DNA of 64,000 nucleotides from Mesorhizobium sp. B2-3-12. GTDB taxonomy: Bacteria > Pseudomonadota > Alphaproteobacteria > Rhizobiales > Rhizobiaceae. Shown piece after piece: positions 1 through 10,396 of this stretch. The stretch spans positions 434,001 to 498,000 of the forward strand of contig NZ_VFVR01000003.1 of NCBI RefSeq assembly GCF_006442205.1. Reading direction: 5' to 3'. The notes under the pieces were generated by a model. The model was given only the letters and a program-made list of their open reading frames with translations, was not told the origin of the DNA and did not search any database. The first letter of the stretch is position 1, and every line of letters starts with the position of its first letter. The position numbers were made by a program, and so were the translations under genes.

Positions 1-2
1 GC

Positions 3-1100
3 CTCTCGCGCACGGTCCTCTATGACTACGACCCGGCGTTCCAGCTCTTCTACGAGAGGGTGGTCGACAAGGCGCAGAAGGCGATGCGGCTTTCCAACAA
101 ACCCCTCATCCTGCATGGCGAACCGGTGCTGGGCCTCGAGGCTGCGGCGGCGTCATTGATCACGCCAGACGATGTCGTGCTCAATCTTGCTTCCGGCGTC
201 TATGGCAAGGGTTTTGGTTACTGGGCGAAACGCTATTCGCCGCATCTGCTCGAAATCGAAGTGCCCTATAACGAGGCGATCGACCCGCAGGCGGTCGCCG
301 ACATGCTGAAGGCACATCCGGAAATCACCATCGTGTCGGTCTGCCATCACGACACGCCGTCGGGCACGATCAACCCGATCGACGCCATCGGCGCGCTGGT
401 CTCGGCGCATGGCGGCTACCTGATCGTTGACGCGGTTTCGTCCTTCGGTGGGATGAAGACGCATCCCGAGGATTGCAAGGCCGACATCTACGTCACCGGC
501 CCCGGCAAGTGCCTTGGCGCGCCGCCGGCGCTGACGCTGATGGGCGTCAGCGATCGCGCCTGGGCGAAGATGAAAGCCAACAAGGCAGCACCGCGCGCAT
601 CGGTGCTGAGCATCGTCGACTGGGAGAACGCCTGGTCGCGGGACAAGCCGTTCCCGTTCACGCCTTCGGTGGCCGAAGTGAACGGGTTGGATGTCGCGCT
701 CGATCTCTATCTCAACGAGGGTCCGGAGGCTGTATGGGCGCGCCACGCGCTGACGGCAAAGGCCATGCGTGCCGGTGTCGTCGCCATGGGCCTGTCGATC
801 TGGGCCGCCAGCGACGCAATCGCCTCGCCGAGCACCACGGCTGTCCGCACGCCCGACGGCGTCGACGAAAAGGCGCTGCGGGTTGCGGCGCGCGCCCGTT
901 ACGGCGTTGTCTTCTCGTCTGGCCGTGGTGAGACATTGGGGAAGCTTACGCGCATCGGCCATATGGGCCCGACGGCGCAGCCCATCTACGCGATCGCGGC
1001 GCTGACGGCGCTTGGCGGCGCCATGAACGCGGCAGGCGAGAAGCTTGCGGTCGGCAAGGGTATCGACGCGGCACTGGCCGTGATCGACGCCGACGCCTGA
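3..1100 (+). CDS. ppat: Pyridoxamine-pyruvate aminotransferase, 5' end outside window
   Basis: This enzyme converts pyridoxamine and pyruvate to pyridoxal and L-alanine, the entry of pyridoxamine into vitamin B6 degradation. It is a fold-type I aminotransferase that uses the vitamer as substrate rather than as bound cofactor (established for the M. loti enzyme). The frame is open from base 3 and reads LSRTVLYDYDPAF before the first possible internal start, a GTG at 60, so the true start lies upstream. About 365 residues are visible; the M. loti protein is 393, so roughly 28 are missing. The segment VTGPGKCLGAPP holds the lysine expected to form the Schiff base, and SSGRGETLGKLTRIGHMG near the C-terminus is the arginine region that binds the amino acid carboxylate. 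The next gene, 38 bp downstream, takes pyridoxal onward. The identity rests on close agreement with the remembered M. loti sequence. Confidence 0.93.
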   Translation, partial: LSRTVLYDYDPAFQLFYERVVDKAQKAMRLSNKPLILHGEPVLGLEAAAASLITPDDVVLNLASGVYGKGFGYWAKRYSPHLLEIEVPYNEAIDPQAVADMLKAHPEITIVSVCHHDTPSGTINPIDAIGALVSAHGGYLIVDAVSSFGGMKTHPEDCKADIYVTGPGKCLGAPPALTLMGVSDRAWAKMKANKAAPRASVLSIVDWENAWSRDKPFPFTPSVAEVNGLDVALDLYLNEGPEAVWARHALTAKAMRAGVVAMGLSIWAASDAIASPSTTAVRTPDGVDEKALRVAARARYGVVFSSGRGETLGKLTRIGHMGPTAQPIYAIAALTALGGAMNAAGEKLAVGKGIDAALAVIDADA

Positions 1101-1126
1101 ACAGACATCACAAGATTAGGCATTGA

Positions 1127-1885
<759 letters not shown>

Positions 1886-2040
1886 GGTGGTAGCAGGGAG
1901 ATAGCGGACCCCTGAGTCTACCTGGATCGACTGGAGCGAGGGCGACGGGCTTTGCGTACTCGTTCGCGAGCTTAGGGGCTAGATCGGCCCAACGACCGTG
2001 TCGCAGCAAGCGTCCTGCGACCGGTCGGGATGCGTGGCGT

Positions 2041-3351
2041 TCATAAGACCCATTGCAGCGCGAGGCCGAGCACGGATAGCCCCATTGCTGTCGTCGCGAG
2101 CCAGCCGAGAAAGCGCAGCCAACCCTCGACGGGGAATTCGCCCATGATGTCGGAACGCCCGGTCATCAGCATCATCACGACCATCACGGGAACGGCGCAT
2201 ATCCCGTTGATGACCGCGCTCCAGTAAAGCGCCTTTATGGGATCGATCGGCGTGAGCATGATGCCCATTCCCAACGCCACGGCGGCGGCCAAGGTCGCGT
2301 AAAATGCCATCGCTTGCTTCGGCTTGCGCTCCAGTCCCACTGGCCAACGGCGCGCCTCGCCCACGGCGAAAGCGGCCAAGCCCGCGAGAACCGGCACCGC
2401 GAGAAGGCCGGTGCCGATAATCCCCATCGCAAAGATCGCAAAGGCGAATTTGCCCGCGACCGGCTCCAGCGCCTTGGCCGCATCGGTGGAGGAATTGATG
2501 TCGGTCACCCCTGCCTTGTGCAGCGTGGCGGCCGTCGTAAGGATGATCGCAATGGCGATCAGGTTCGAGAAAGCCATGCCGACCACCGTGTCGGCGCGAA
2601 TGCGCCGGAAGGCGCCCGGCGCCTGCCACGGAGCCCACTTCAGCGGCTTGGCCTTCGGGTCGATCTTCTCCTCTTCGACCTCTTGCGACGCTTGCCAGAA
2701 AAACAGGTAGGGAGAAATCGTCGTGCCGAGTATGGCCAGCAGCGTGGTGAAGTACGCCCGGTTCCATTCCATGTGCGGAAGAACGACACCCTTGAGGGCC
2801 TCGCCCCATGGGATATCAGCCAGAAACGCGGCCACCACATAGGCAAAGAGGCTCAGCGTTGTCCATTTCAGGACCGTGACGTACCGGCTGTAGTCGAGAA
2901 AGACGATCGCCAGAACGCACGCCACGCCGAACGCGACAACATAGAGCCAGCTTGGGCCGCCCACCAGCAATCGCAGCGCATCGGCCATCGCGCTCAGGTC
3001 CGCTCCGATGTTGATCACGTTGGCGGCGAACAGAAGCGAGGCCACGAAATACATCAGGGGAGACGGGTAGTGTCGGCAGAGATTGCCGGAAATCCCTCGC
3101 CCTGTCGTCCGGCCTATTCGCGCCGCTATCTCCTGGATCGCGACCATGAGCGGAAACGTGAACACCATGGTCCAACCGACATTGAACCCCAACTGGGCGC
3201 CCGCCTGGCTGTATGTGCCGATGCCAGAAGGGTCGTCGTCAGAGGCGCCTGTGATGAACCCAGGTCCGATTGTGCGCAGGAATCGTTGGAATGGCCCTTT
3301 TGCCCGAATGCTGCTCTGTTTCTCAGAGATTTCGGCGCCTATGTCGCTCAT
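2041..3351 (-). CDS. Nramp-related divalent metal transporter with atypical metal site
   Basis: This 436-residue inner-membrane protein has about eleven hydrophobic segments and belongs to the Nramp (natural resistance-associated macrophage protein) superfamily, which moves Mn2+, Fe2+ or related ions with protons. The unwound part of TM1 reads DDDPSG (residues 38-43) where classical members have DPGN. The TM6 region reads TISPYLFF (about 211-218) where classical members have a Met-Pro-His signature, so the sulfur ligand used to select Mn2+ and Fe2+ over Mg2+ and Ca2+ is absent. Family knowledge links loss of that methionine to altered selectivity, as in Nramp-related Mg2+ transporters. The substrate is therefore left open. 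The gene converges on the B6 genes and diverges from the flotillin-like gene. Confidence 0.85.
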   Translation of the reverse strand: MSDIGAEISEKQSSIRAKGPFQRFLRTIGPGFITGASDDDPSGIGTYSQAGAQLGFNVGWTMVFTFPLMVAIQEIAARIGRTTGRGISGNLCRHYPSPLMYFVASLLFAANVINIGADLSAMADALRLLVGGPSWLYVVAFGVACVLAIVFLDYSRYVTVLKWTTLSLFAYVVAAFLADIPWGEALKGVVLPHMEWNRAYFTTLLAILGTTISPYLFFWQASQEVEEEKIDPKAKPLKWAPWQAPGAFRRIRADTVVGMAFSNLIAIAIILTTAATLHKAGVTDINSSTDAAKALEPVAGKFAFAIFAMGIIGTGLLAVPVLAGLAAFAVGEARRWPVGLERKPKQAMAFYATLAAAVALGMGIMLTPIDPIKALYWSAVINGICAVPVMVVMMLMTGRSDIMGEFPVEGWLRFLGWLATTAMGLSVLGLALQWVL

Positions 3352-3995
3352 GCAGCTGCTCCAGAAACGCGGCCCGTTCGACGTCCGCTTGAAGCAACTC
3401 CGGCAATCGCCGTTCGGTTCCTTTAGTCATTGCTGAAACGCCCGGCAGTAGCCCTTCAGCGCGTGAGAAATATCATGTCGCCAGCAAAGGAAGCACACTC
3501 CAAGCGACAATATACCAACGGCCGCTTGGCAGGAGCTTTTTGGCGGGGGCAACCGCGGTTTGCGTCCGCGCCCCGCCGCCGTCGCGGGCGTAGATCTTGG
3601 AGCCGCGCAGTTCGGCGCATCACCTAATCCGGCTTCAAACCCCATTTCCAGCAATATTCATCTGGAGTGAGTCCGTAGTAATGTATGCGAGATACTGTTT
3701 CAGCGATTTATACGATTTCCGCGCGGAATATCTTTAAACCTGCCGGCGCGATCCCTACGTCATTCCTTGTAATGTCTATCAAGGCAACACCGATGTGACA
3801 TCGCTCACGGCCACGCCTGCCCTTACCGGGGGACTCGGGACGCGCGGTCACTTTCCCATACGATGAGCAGCCCAAACGTTCGACACGCCCTTAGTGTGTC
3901 GCGCGCGTCGGCACGCAATCTCCCCACCTCATAGATCAACACCAACCGGGTGACCGCCGGGTGAACGAACCCGTGCGCCCCATAGGAGAGAAGAG
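3352..3995. other. Intergenic region between divergent transporter and flotillin genes
   Basis: The region is 644 bp with no gene I can support. The only short frame of note is a 35-codon minus-strand ORF (3323-3430) overlapping the transporter start by 29 bp; it has no clear ribosome-binding site. Both promoters must lie here. The stretch around 3655-3760 is AT-richer than its surroundings, but I could not fix a -35/-10 pair with confidence. Confidence 0.5.
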
Positions 3996-6041
3996 ATGGA
4001 AGCCCTACAATATCTCGGCCCGATGGAATGGATGGCTATCGAGGTGGCCGTGCTCGTCATCGTGCTGGCGATCCTGTTCTGGTGGAGCGGCGTGGTCCGC
4101 TACATCCCGAACGACAGGCTCGGCATCTTGGAAAAACTATAGAGTTTTCGCGGCTCCGTCAGCAATGGCTTCATCGCGCTCAACCGTGAGGCAGGCTACC
4201 AGCCGGAAGTCGTGCGCGGCGGCCTGCATTTCTTCATGCCGTTCCAATATTCGATGCATCGCGCCAATCTTGTCACCATCCCGCAAGGCCAGATCGGCTA
4301 TGTCTTTGCCCGTGATGGCAAGCCGCTGCCTCCGACGCAGACGCTTGCTTCCAACACCGAGGCCGATGATTTCCAGGATGTGCGCGGCTTTCTCGAAAAA
4401 GGCGGCCAGAAAGGACCGCAGCGCAAGATCTTGCGCGAAGGCACCTATGCCATCAATCTCGCACAATTCATCGTGCTCACCGCCCAGTCGATGCATTCCG
4501 TTAGCCTGAGCTCGTCGGAACAAAACCTTTTTGCCAATATGTCCAGCATGATCTCGGAGCGGGGCGGCTTTGAGCCGGTCGTCATCCATAATGCCGAGGA
4601 CATGATCGGTATCGTCACCATCCACGACGGTCCGGCCCTACCGGATGGCGAGATCATCGCACCGACCGTCGCCAACGATCCGAACGACCCGAACTTCCAC
4701 AACAATTTCCAGGATCCGGAGAAGTTTCTCAATGCCGGTGGCTACCGTGGCCGGCAGTTGCAGGTGCTGGCCGACGGCAGCTACTTCCTCAATCGCATTT
4801 TCGCGACCGTCGAATTGGTCGAGAAGACGATCATTGACGTTGGCACGGTGGGTGTCGTCGTCTCCTATAATGGCCGCCACGGCACGGATATTTCCGGGCA
4901 GGCATACCGTCATGGCGAGTTGGTCGAAATCGGCGCACGCGGTGTCTGGTCAACGCCGCTGCTGCCAGGCAAGTATGCGTTCAATACCTATGCCGGCAAA
5001 ATCATCACCGTGCCGACCACCAACTTCGTGCTCAAATGGACGAAGGAACAGTTCGGCGAACACAGGCTGGACGAGAACCTGTCCGAGGTGTCGTTGATCA
5101 CCAAGGATGCGTTCGAGCCCGTGCTGCCGCTGTCCGTCGTGGTGCATATAGACTATATGAAGGCGCCGCTCGTGGTGCAGCGCTTCGGTGACATCAAGCG
5201 GCTGGTCGAACAGACGCTCGATCCGATGGTCTCTGCCTACTTCAAGAATATCGCCCAGACAAAGACGCTGATCCAGCTTTTGCAGGAGCGTAGCGATATC
5301 CAGCGCAAATCGGGCGAGGAGATGCGCGAAAAATTCAATACCTACAGCCTCGAGCTGCAGGAAGTGTTGATTGGTACGCCACGTGCTGGCAACGGCCAGA
5401 ACAGCATAGAGCAAATCCTGATCCAGCTGCGCGAGCGCCAGATTGCGGTCGAAAAGGTCGAGACTTACAAATTGCAGGAGAAGGCGGCCATCCAGGAACG
5501 CACGTTGCGTGAGAAGGAGGCGCTCGCCGAACAGCAAGCCAAGATCACGACTTCGGCACTTACCATCGAGATCAGTGAGAACGAGGGCAAGGCGCAACTC
5601 GCCCGCACCCGCCAGCAGGCGGAAACCATTCAGGTCACCGCCAAGGCGGAGGCCGAGAAGGTGCGCCTCGGCGGCCAGGGCGAGGCCGACATGATCAAGG
5701 CTATCGCGCTTGCCGATGCCGAACGCATCAAGGCGACCGGTTTTGCGGATGCCGAGAGGGTTCGCGCCGTCGGTCTGGCGGAGGCCGAAGCCACGCAGAA
5801 GAAGGTCGCGGCCTTCGGCGGCCCGGACTATCAGCTCAACTCGCAGGTACTCATGCGCTTCGCCGAGGCGATCGAAAATGGCAGGCTACCGCTCGTGCCG
5901 CAGATCCAGATCGGCGCCACCGGTGGCGAGAAGGGGGCCGCCAACGGCCTTGTCGAGATGATGCTTTCGATGCTGGTTGCCGATCGGGTTGGACCGCAAA
6001 TCCTACCGGATGAGGTCCCGGCACCCGTTGAGGAGGATTGA
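3996..6041 (+). pseudogene. Flotillin-like SPFH/band 7 protein interrupted by in-frame amber codon
   Basis: The gene reads in one frame from ATG 3996 (preceded by AGGAGAGAAG) to the stop at 6039-6041, 681 codons, except for TAG at 4140-4142. Upstream of the TAG are 48 residues with a membrane helix (about 14-34) and the sequence IPNDRLGILEKL; downstream the same frame continues SFRGSVSNGF. In related proteins, as I recall them, a tryptophan sits at the TAG position, so one base change (TGG to TAG) explains it. The downstream part carries a band 7/SPFH domain and a long Ala/Glu-rich coiled-coil typical of flotillins, which scaffold membrane microdomains. A GTG at 4212 could restart translation, but that product would lack the membrane anchor. 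Base composition downstream is that of an intact gene, so the event is recent or a sequencing error. Confidence 0.8.
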
Positions 6042-6047
6042 TCTGAT

Positions 6048-6073
6048 ATGGGCCGGTTGTGCCGGCCCATTTT
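6048..6073 (+). terminator. Intrinsic terminator after flotillin-like gene
   Basis: The 8-bp stem TGGGCCGG/CCGGCCCA (6049-6056 and 6062-6069) with a 5-base loop is followed directly by TTTT. It starts 8 bp after the flotillin stop codon. Confidence 0.8.
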
Positions 6074-6228
6074 GCGCTCTGCCGAAACATACCGGGAGGG
6101 GAGCGAGGGCTGTAATCTTGGGCCGCCCCCGACCGTGACTCTCCACCCAGCGACCCTGCCTGCCGAAAAGCGGGCTGCATCAGCCGGCCGCCGCAATACA
6201 AACATTATGTTCGATAGTGGGTGTGAAG

Positions 6229-6305
6229 TGGTAGCGGGAGAGGGACTTGAACCCCCGACCCCAGGATTATGATTCCCGTGCTCTAACCAACTGAGCTACC
6301 CCGCC
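6229..6305 (-). tRNA. tRNA-Met (anticodon CAT)
   Basis: The 77-base cloverleaf on the minus strand starts GGCGGGGTAGCTCAG. It has the D-loop AGCTCAGTTGGTTAGAGC, the anticodon loop ATCATAA between CGGGA and TCCTG, the T-arm GGGGGTTCAAGTCCCTC, and an encoded CCA at the 3' end (6229-6231). The first pair is G-U, not the unpaired C-A of initiator tRNA, so this is not tRNA-fMet. A CAT anticodon also occurs in lysidine-modified tRNA-Ile2; elongator Met is favoured by the acceptor and D-arm, which I recall from alphaproteobacterial tRNA-Met. Confidence 0.88.
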
Positions 6306-6544
6306 AGGGCGGCGTCAGGCCCGAAATCCGCCTTAAATCGCAAGGCATTTCGAGGCGTTCGCCAAGGTCGGGCGGATATAAGGTTGGGAGGGCGAGGCTG
6401 TCAAGCTTCGATGCATTCTATATCGGCCCATATTCTCATTGGCGAAAAGCTTTGCCGCGCGAACAGCTGGATGCGGCCGCCGGGGTTGAGTTCGACCGGG
6501 CACGTCGCTATGTCTCGGCCACGAGTTTTTAGAGTTTGAAACAG

Positions 6545-7504
6545 ATGAAGCCGCGCATTGCAGTCCTCGGTTGCGGATACTGGGGCTCCAACCACATCCG
6601 CACCCTCAAGGCGCTCGGCGCGTTGCACGCGGTTTCCGACACCAATCGTGCCCGCGCCGAAGGTTTCGCCAGCGAACAGGATTGCCTGGCGATCGAGCCG
6701 GACCAGCTGTTCGTCCGCGATGACATCGACGCCATCATCATGGCCTTGCCGCCGCAGTTCCATGCCGATCTCGCCGTGCGCGCCGTCGAGAACGGCAAGG
6801 ACGTGCTGGTGGAAAAGCCGATCGCGCTGACGGTGGCCGATGCCGAGCGCTCGGTGCAGGCGGCCAAGGACAATAAGCGCGTGTTCATGGTCGGCCATGT
6901 TCTGCGCTTCCATCCCGCCTTCGAGACGCTGAAAGGGCTGATCGACAAGGGCGAACTCGGCGAGGTCCGCTACATCCATTCGCACCGGCTGGGGCTCGGC
7001 AAGTTCCATACCGAGAACGATGCGCTCTGGGACCTGGCGCCGCATGATCTGTCGATGATCCTGGCCATCACCGGCACGGAGCCGATCGAGGTGCGCGGCG
7101 AGGGGGCGGCACTCCTCGACAATCTCAGCGATTTCGCGCATCTGCACATGCGCTTTCCCAACGGGCTGCGCAGCCATCTTTTCACCTCGCGGCTCAACCC
7201 CTATCGCGAGCGGCGGCTGACCGTGGTCGGCACCAAGGCGATGGCGGTGTTCGACGACGTCGAGCCATGGGAGCGCAAGCTTGCCGTCTACCGCCACGCG
7301 GTGTGGCAGGACAGCGGCCAGTGGGCGTTCACGACCAACGAACCGTCCTATGTCGCGGTTGCCCAGGGCATGCCGCTGACGCGCGAGCTGGAGCATTTCA
7401 TCCAGTGCATCGAGACGCGCGCCGAACCGCGCACCAGCGGCGAGGAAGCGATCAGGGTGCTGCGCATCCTGACGGCGGGCACCGTCACCCACACCAAATC
7501 CTGA
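6545..7504 (+). CDS. Gfo/Idh/MocA family NAD(P)-dependent oxidoreductase
   Basis: The protein has about 319 residues, beginning MKPRIAVLGCGYWG with the Rossmann GxGxxG motif at the very N-terminus. The family dyad Glu-Lys-Pro is seen in LVEKPIA near residue 95, and the C-terminal alpha/beta domain follows. Members oxidise or reduce sugars, inositols or aminosugar nucleotides. The length and the GHVLRFHP segment resemble the WlbA-like UDP-sugar dehydrogenase branch, but the substrate is unknown. I chose ATG 6545 because it places the nucleotide-binding strand at the usual distance; a TTG at 6536 is also in frame. No partner genes are nearby: tRNA-Met lies upstream and mnmA converges from downstream. 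Confidence 0.8.
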   Translation: MKPRIAVLGCGYWGSNHIRTLKALGALHAVSDTNRARAEGFASEQDCLAIEPDQLFVRDDIDAIIMALPPQFHADLAVRAVENGKDVLVEKPIALTVADAERSVQAAKDNKRVFMVGHVLRFHPAFETLKGLIDKGELGEVRYIHSHRLGLGKFHTENDALWDLAPHDLSMILAITGTEPIEVRGEGAALLDNLSDFAHLHMRFPNGLRSHLFTSRLNPYRERRLTVVGTKAMAVFDDVEPWERKLAVYRHAVWQDSGQWAFTTNEPSYVAVAQGMPLTRELEHFIQCIETRAEPRTSGEEAIRVLRILTAGTVTHTKS

Positions 7505-7534
7505 GACCGTTTGGAAATTCTACTCCGGCTGCGC

Positions 7535-8725
7535 CTATTCGGCGGCAACCTGAGCCGGCTTCGCGGCGAGCCGACTCAACATCGCTTCGGCCTCGGCGCC
7601 GCGCTCGGAGCGCTCGATGAAGCCGCCGCCGAAGACACGGGCCTCGTTGCCGTCGTCGGAATAGAGCACGCAGGCCTGTCCGGGCGCGATGCCGGATTCG
7701 CCGTCGGCCAGTTCGACCGAGGTCACGCCTGCCTCGTGGCGCAGCACGGCCGGCCGTGGCGGCCTGGTCGAGCGCACCTTGGCGAACAGCTCCATGCCGC
7801 CGGCGGGCACATCGGCGAGCGCGCCGTTACCCAGCCAGTTCATGTTGCGCAGATAGATCTTGTGCGTCTCCAGCGCCTCGCGCGGGCCGACCACGACACG
7901 GGCGCGCTCGGCATCGAGATGGACGACATAGAGCGGCTCGCCGGAGGCAATGCCGATGCCACGGCGCTGGCCGATCGTGTAGCGCAGAATGCCCTCGTGG
8001 CGGCCAAGCACGCGGCCGTCGATATGGACGATGTCGCCCGGATTGGCGGCGGCCGGCTTCAGCTTGGCGATGATGTCGGAATATTTGCCCTGCGGCACGA
8101 AGCAGATATCCTGGCTGTCCTGCTTGGCGGCGACCGTCAGCCCCATCTCCTCGGCGATGGCGCGAACCTGTGGCTTCGACAGGCCGCCAAGCGGAAAGCG
8201 CAGATAGTCGATCTGCGCCTGCGTGGTGGCGAATAGGAAATAGCTCTGGTCGCGGTCGGCATCGACCGGCCGGTAAAGCGCCCGGTGGGCGCCATTGGCG
8301 CCGGAGCGGATATAGTGGCCTGTGGCCAGCGCGTCGGCGCCGAGATCCTTGGCCGTGGCCAGGAGATCGGCGAACTTGACCGTCTGGTTGCAGGACACGC
8401 ACGGAATGGGCGTTTCGCCGGCGACATAGCTCTCGGCGAACGGGTCGATGACGGCCTTGCGGAAACGCTCTTCATAATCGAGCACATAATGGGGGATGCC
8501 CAGCGTCTCGGAGACGCGGCGGGCGTCGTCGATGTCCTGGCCGGCGCAGCACGATCCGGCCCGATGCGTCGCCGCGCCATGATCGTAGAGCTGCAAGGTG
8601 ACGCCGACGACATCATAGCCCTCGCGCTTCAACAGCCCGGCGACCACGGATGAATCGACACCGCCCGACATGGCGACGACGATGCGGGTTTCTTCGGGAC
8701 GTCTGGGAAGGTCGAGACTGTTCAT
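7535..8725 (-). CDS. mnmA: tRNA-specific 2-thiouridylase MnmA
   Basis: MnmA thiolates uridine 34 of tRNA-Lys, -Glu and -Gln, accepting sulfur from a relay of carriers and using ATP. The 396-residue product has the PP-loop SGGVDSS at residues 20-26, the first catalytic cysteine in IPCVSCNQ, and the second in SQDICFV, all in the expected order. The start is placed at ATG 8725 ([10 protein letters not shown]). An in-frame ATG 33 bases upstream would add a non-conserved tail. The gene stands alone and converges with the Gfo/Idh/MocA gene; sciP is divergent. Confidence 0.95.
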   Translation of the reverse strand: MNSLDLPRRPEETRIVVAMSGGVDSSVVAGLLKREGYDVVGVTLQLYDHGAATHRAGSCCAGQDIDDARRVSETLGIPHYVLDYEERFRKAVIDPFAESYVAGETPIPCVSCNQTVKFADLLATAKDLGADALATGHYIRSGANGAHRALYRPVDADRDQSYFLFATTQAQIDYLRFPLGGLSKPQVRAIAEEMGLTVAAKQDSQDICFVPQGKYSDIIAKLKPAAANPGDIVHIDGRVLGRHEGILRYTIGQRRGIGIASGEPLYVVHLDAERARVVVGPREALETHKIYLRNMNWLGNGALADVPAGGMELFAKVRSTRPPRPAVLRHEAGVTSVELADGESGIAPGQACVLYSDDGNEARVFGGGFIERSERGAEAEAMLSRLAAKPAQVAAE

Positions 8726-9011
8726 GGTGCTTTCATTCCGCGGCACCTCAAATGCCAATGTCGAGAATATAGGTCAAGCTTTCCGACGGCGCCAGCTTGC
8801 ACCGCGACCCGCCGCGTGTGGCGGACGCCGCGGACGAAACATTTCTCCGGGCTAAAACAGGGCTTCGAGCCCGATATTTCAAATGCCCGTGAAAAGACTA
8901 ACGCGGCGTTCACGATCCTTACCTAGTCATTAGGGTCTGCTTAGGCAATTTTTAAAGCTGTGGCGGTAACGTGGCGGGGATTGGGTCTTTGAGTTTTTTG
9001 TAGAGAGTACG

Positions 9012-9287
9012 ATGACCGATCTGGTTAGACCTAGAGTTAAGTATGTTATCGGGCCCGACGGCAGCCCTCTTACGATTGCCGATCTGCCGCCGACGAACAC
9101 GCGTCGCTGGGTTATCCGGCGCAAGGCGGAGGTGGTTGCAGCCGTGCGCGGCGGACTTCTGAGCCTCGAAGAGGCATGCCAGCGCTACAAGCTGACCACG
9201 GAGGAATTCCTGTCCTGGCAGGCGTCGATCGACGAATACGGCCTTGCCGGGCTGCGCACCACGCGTATCCAGCAATACCGGCACTAG
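9012..9287 (+). CDS. sciP: CtrA inhibitor SciP (DUF1153)
   Basis: SciP is a small helix-turn-helix protein that binds CtrA and DNA and blocks CtrA-dependent transcription in early G1 (established in Caulobacter). The 91 residues match the family closely: YVIGPDGSPLTIADLP at the N-terminus, RRWVIRRKAEVVAAVRGGLL, then the helix-turn-helix LSLEEACQRYKLTTEEFLSW. The length is normal for the family. GAGAG lies upstream of the ATG. The gene lies 1.4 kb from ctrA, with chpT beyond it, so the region is a cell-cycle control block. Confidence 0.93.
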   Translation: MTDLVRPRVKYVIGPDGSPLTIADLPPTNTRRWVIRRKAEVVAAVRGGLLSLEEACQRYKLTTEEFLSWQASIDEYGLAGLRTTRIQQYRH

Positions 9288-9306
9288 AGCCGGCCTGAAC
9301 ACGATC

Positions 9307-9338
9307 AAAGGGCGCGGCACTCCGCGCCCTTTCGTTTT
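9307..9338 (+). terminator. Intrinsic terminator after sciP
   Basis: The perfect 11-bp stem AAAGGGCGCGG/CCGCGCCCTTT (9307-9317 and 9322-9332) with a 4-base loop is followed by CGTTTT. It starts 19 bp after the sciP stop. Confidence 0.88.
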
Positions 9339-9358
9339 GGACCTGCTGCTTCCCACGT

Positions 9359-9448
9359 TCAGACCGTTAGCGCCACCTTGCCGATCGGCCTGGTGGCAAG
9401 AAAGGCGTGGGCGGCACCGGCCTGGTCGAGCGGGAAGCTCTTGGCAAG
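9359..9448 (-). pseudogene. C-terminal remnant of a quinone oxidoreductase
   Basis: Read on the minus strand, this stretch encodes about 29 residues ending in a TGA at 9359-9361. It includes KSFPLDQAGAAHAFLATRP and IGKVALTV, the standard C-terminus of the zinc-independent NADPH:quinone oxidoreductase branch of medium-chain dehydrogenases. Nothing of the remaining roughly 290 residues is present. Homology stops near 9448, where the neighbouring plus-strand regulator remnant begins. Confidence 0.78.
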
Positions 9449-9747
9449 TGAACGGCGAGCTTGCCTGCATCGATTGCGCGCTGCGCAAAGGCCGGCGGCG
9501 CAATGGCGAACTCGCCCGCGAGCTCGAAGGCGTCACGCCGAAGATGTTGACGCAGACGCTGCGCGTGCTGGAACGTGATGGCCTGGTGCGGCGAGAGGTC
9601 TATCCGGTCATCCCGCCGCGCGTCGAATATGAACTGACCGAGCTCGGCCAGAACCTGGCTGGACTGCTCACCCAGATCAGATCATGGGCCGAGCAGCATG
9701 CGCCCGATATCAAAGGATGCGCGGGCAAGGGCGATCGTTGGAAATGA
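9448..9747 (+). pseudogene. HxlR-family regulator lacking its N-terminus
   Basis: The frame carries the C-terminal two thirds of an HxlR-type winged helix: RRRNGELARELEGVTPKMLT, then LRVLERDGLVRREVYPVIPP and RVEYELTELGQNLAGLL. The usual first ~25 residues (the cysteine near the N-terminus and the helix around GGKWTLLIL) are missing. A GTG at 9448 could start a 99-residue protein, but half of the helix-turn-helix would be absent. HxlR genes are often divergent from the quinone oxidoreductase they control, and the C-terminal tail of such an enzyme abuts here. I infer one deletion that removed both 5' halves. Confidence 0.75.
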
Positions 9748-9865
9748 AGGGAATAGTGCAGCCTAGGTCTTGCGTGCCAACAGCACACTTTGTGGCCGCC
9801 ACCCTGCGCTGGTTCAATTTGTCGTCCGACGGTGGGCGTGCCGAACCGCGCCGATGTCGGCCGGT

Positions 9866-10243
9866 TCAGCCGATCATGGCGCTGCGGCCGCCGGTTTCGG
9901 CCTCGCGAATCTTGGTATCGCGCGATTCCAGCATTTCAGCCTTGGAAAGCTCCGCTTCAGCTTCGCCGAGTAATGATTCGGCGGCGCTTCGCTGCTGGGC
10001 GAGGTCGCCTTGCGAGTTCCTGAGATTGTCGCGGCGCAGGCGCGCCGCCTTGGCAAAGGTCGGATAGGCGAAATGGTTGATATCTGTGATGCCGGCTTTC
10101 TTTTCCTCGGCGGTGATCTGAAGCTCCAGTTCGACGGCCATGCGTTCGAACTCGGCGATCATCATGTCGAGCTGCAGCAGCTGCCGCCGCTTCTCATTCA
10201 CCTGAAACTGCTTCAGTCGAACGAGGTTTTCACGTGACTTCAT
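9866..10243 (-). CDS. fliJ: FliJ-like flagellar export chaperone
   Basis: The 125-residue, almost wholly helical charged protein begins MKSRENLVRLKQFQVNEKRR. FliJ is a small coiled-coil component that works with the FliI ATPase of the flagellar type III export apparatus. In several Rhizobiales a FliJ-type gene lies next to ctrA, which supports the call. The start at 10243 skips an unlikely 22-residue extension. No other flagellar gene is in the window. The alternative is an unrelated coiled-coil protein. Confidence 0.7.
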   Translation of the reverse strand: MKSRENLVRLKQFQVNEKRRQLLQLDMMIAEFERMAVELELQITAEEKKAGITDINHFAYPTFAKAARLRRDNLRNSQGDLAQQRSAAESLLGEAEAELSKAEMLESRDTKIREAETGGRSAMIG

Positions 10244-10396
10244 GATTCGGTACTCCCGGAAACGCACACCCGCACATATCGTCCAAACCACCTGGAAAGG
10301 CCCAAGCACTGCCCGTGTCCACCGGCTTTCCCCGCACTATGGGAAACAAAACCCTAAAGTTTTTTGCCGGCGGTAACCATTCGTTTACGGGCATTG

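Noticed and set aside
3323..3430. A 35-codon minus-strand ORF overlapping the start of the Nramp gene
   Set aside because: No ribosome-binding site and no recognisable sequence; overlap may be chance.
3655..3960. Nitrogen-fixation-type (sigma-54 or NifA) promoter sites before the flotillin-like gene
   Set aside because: Only partial matches to GG-N10-GC and TGT-N10-ACA; spacing wrong.
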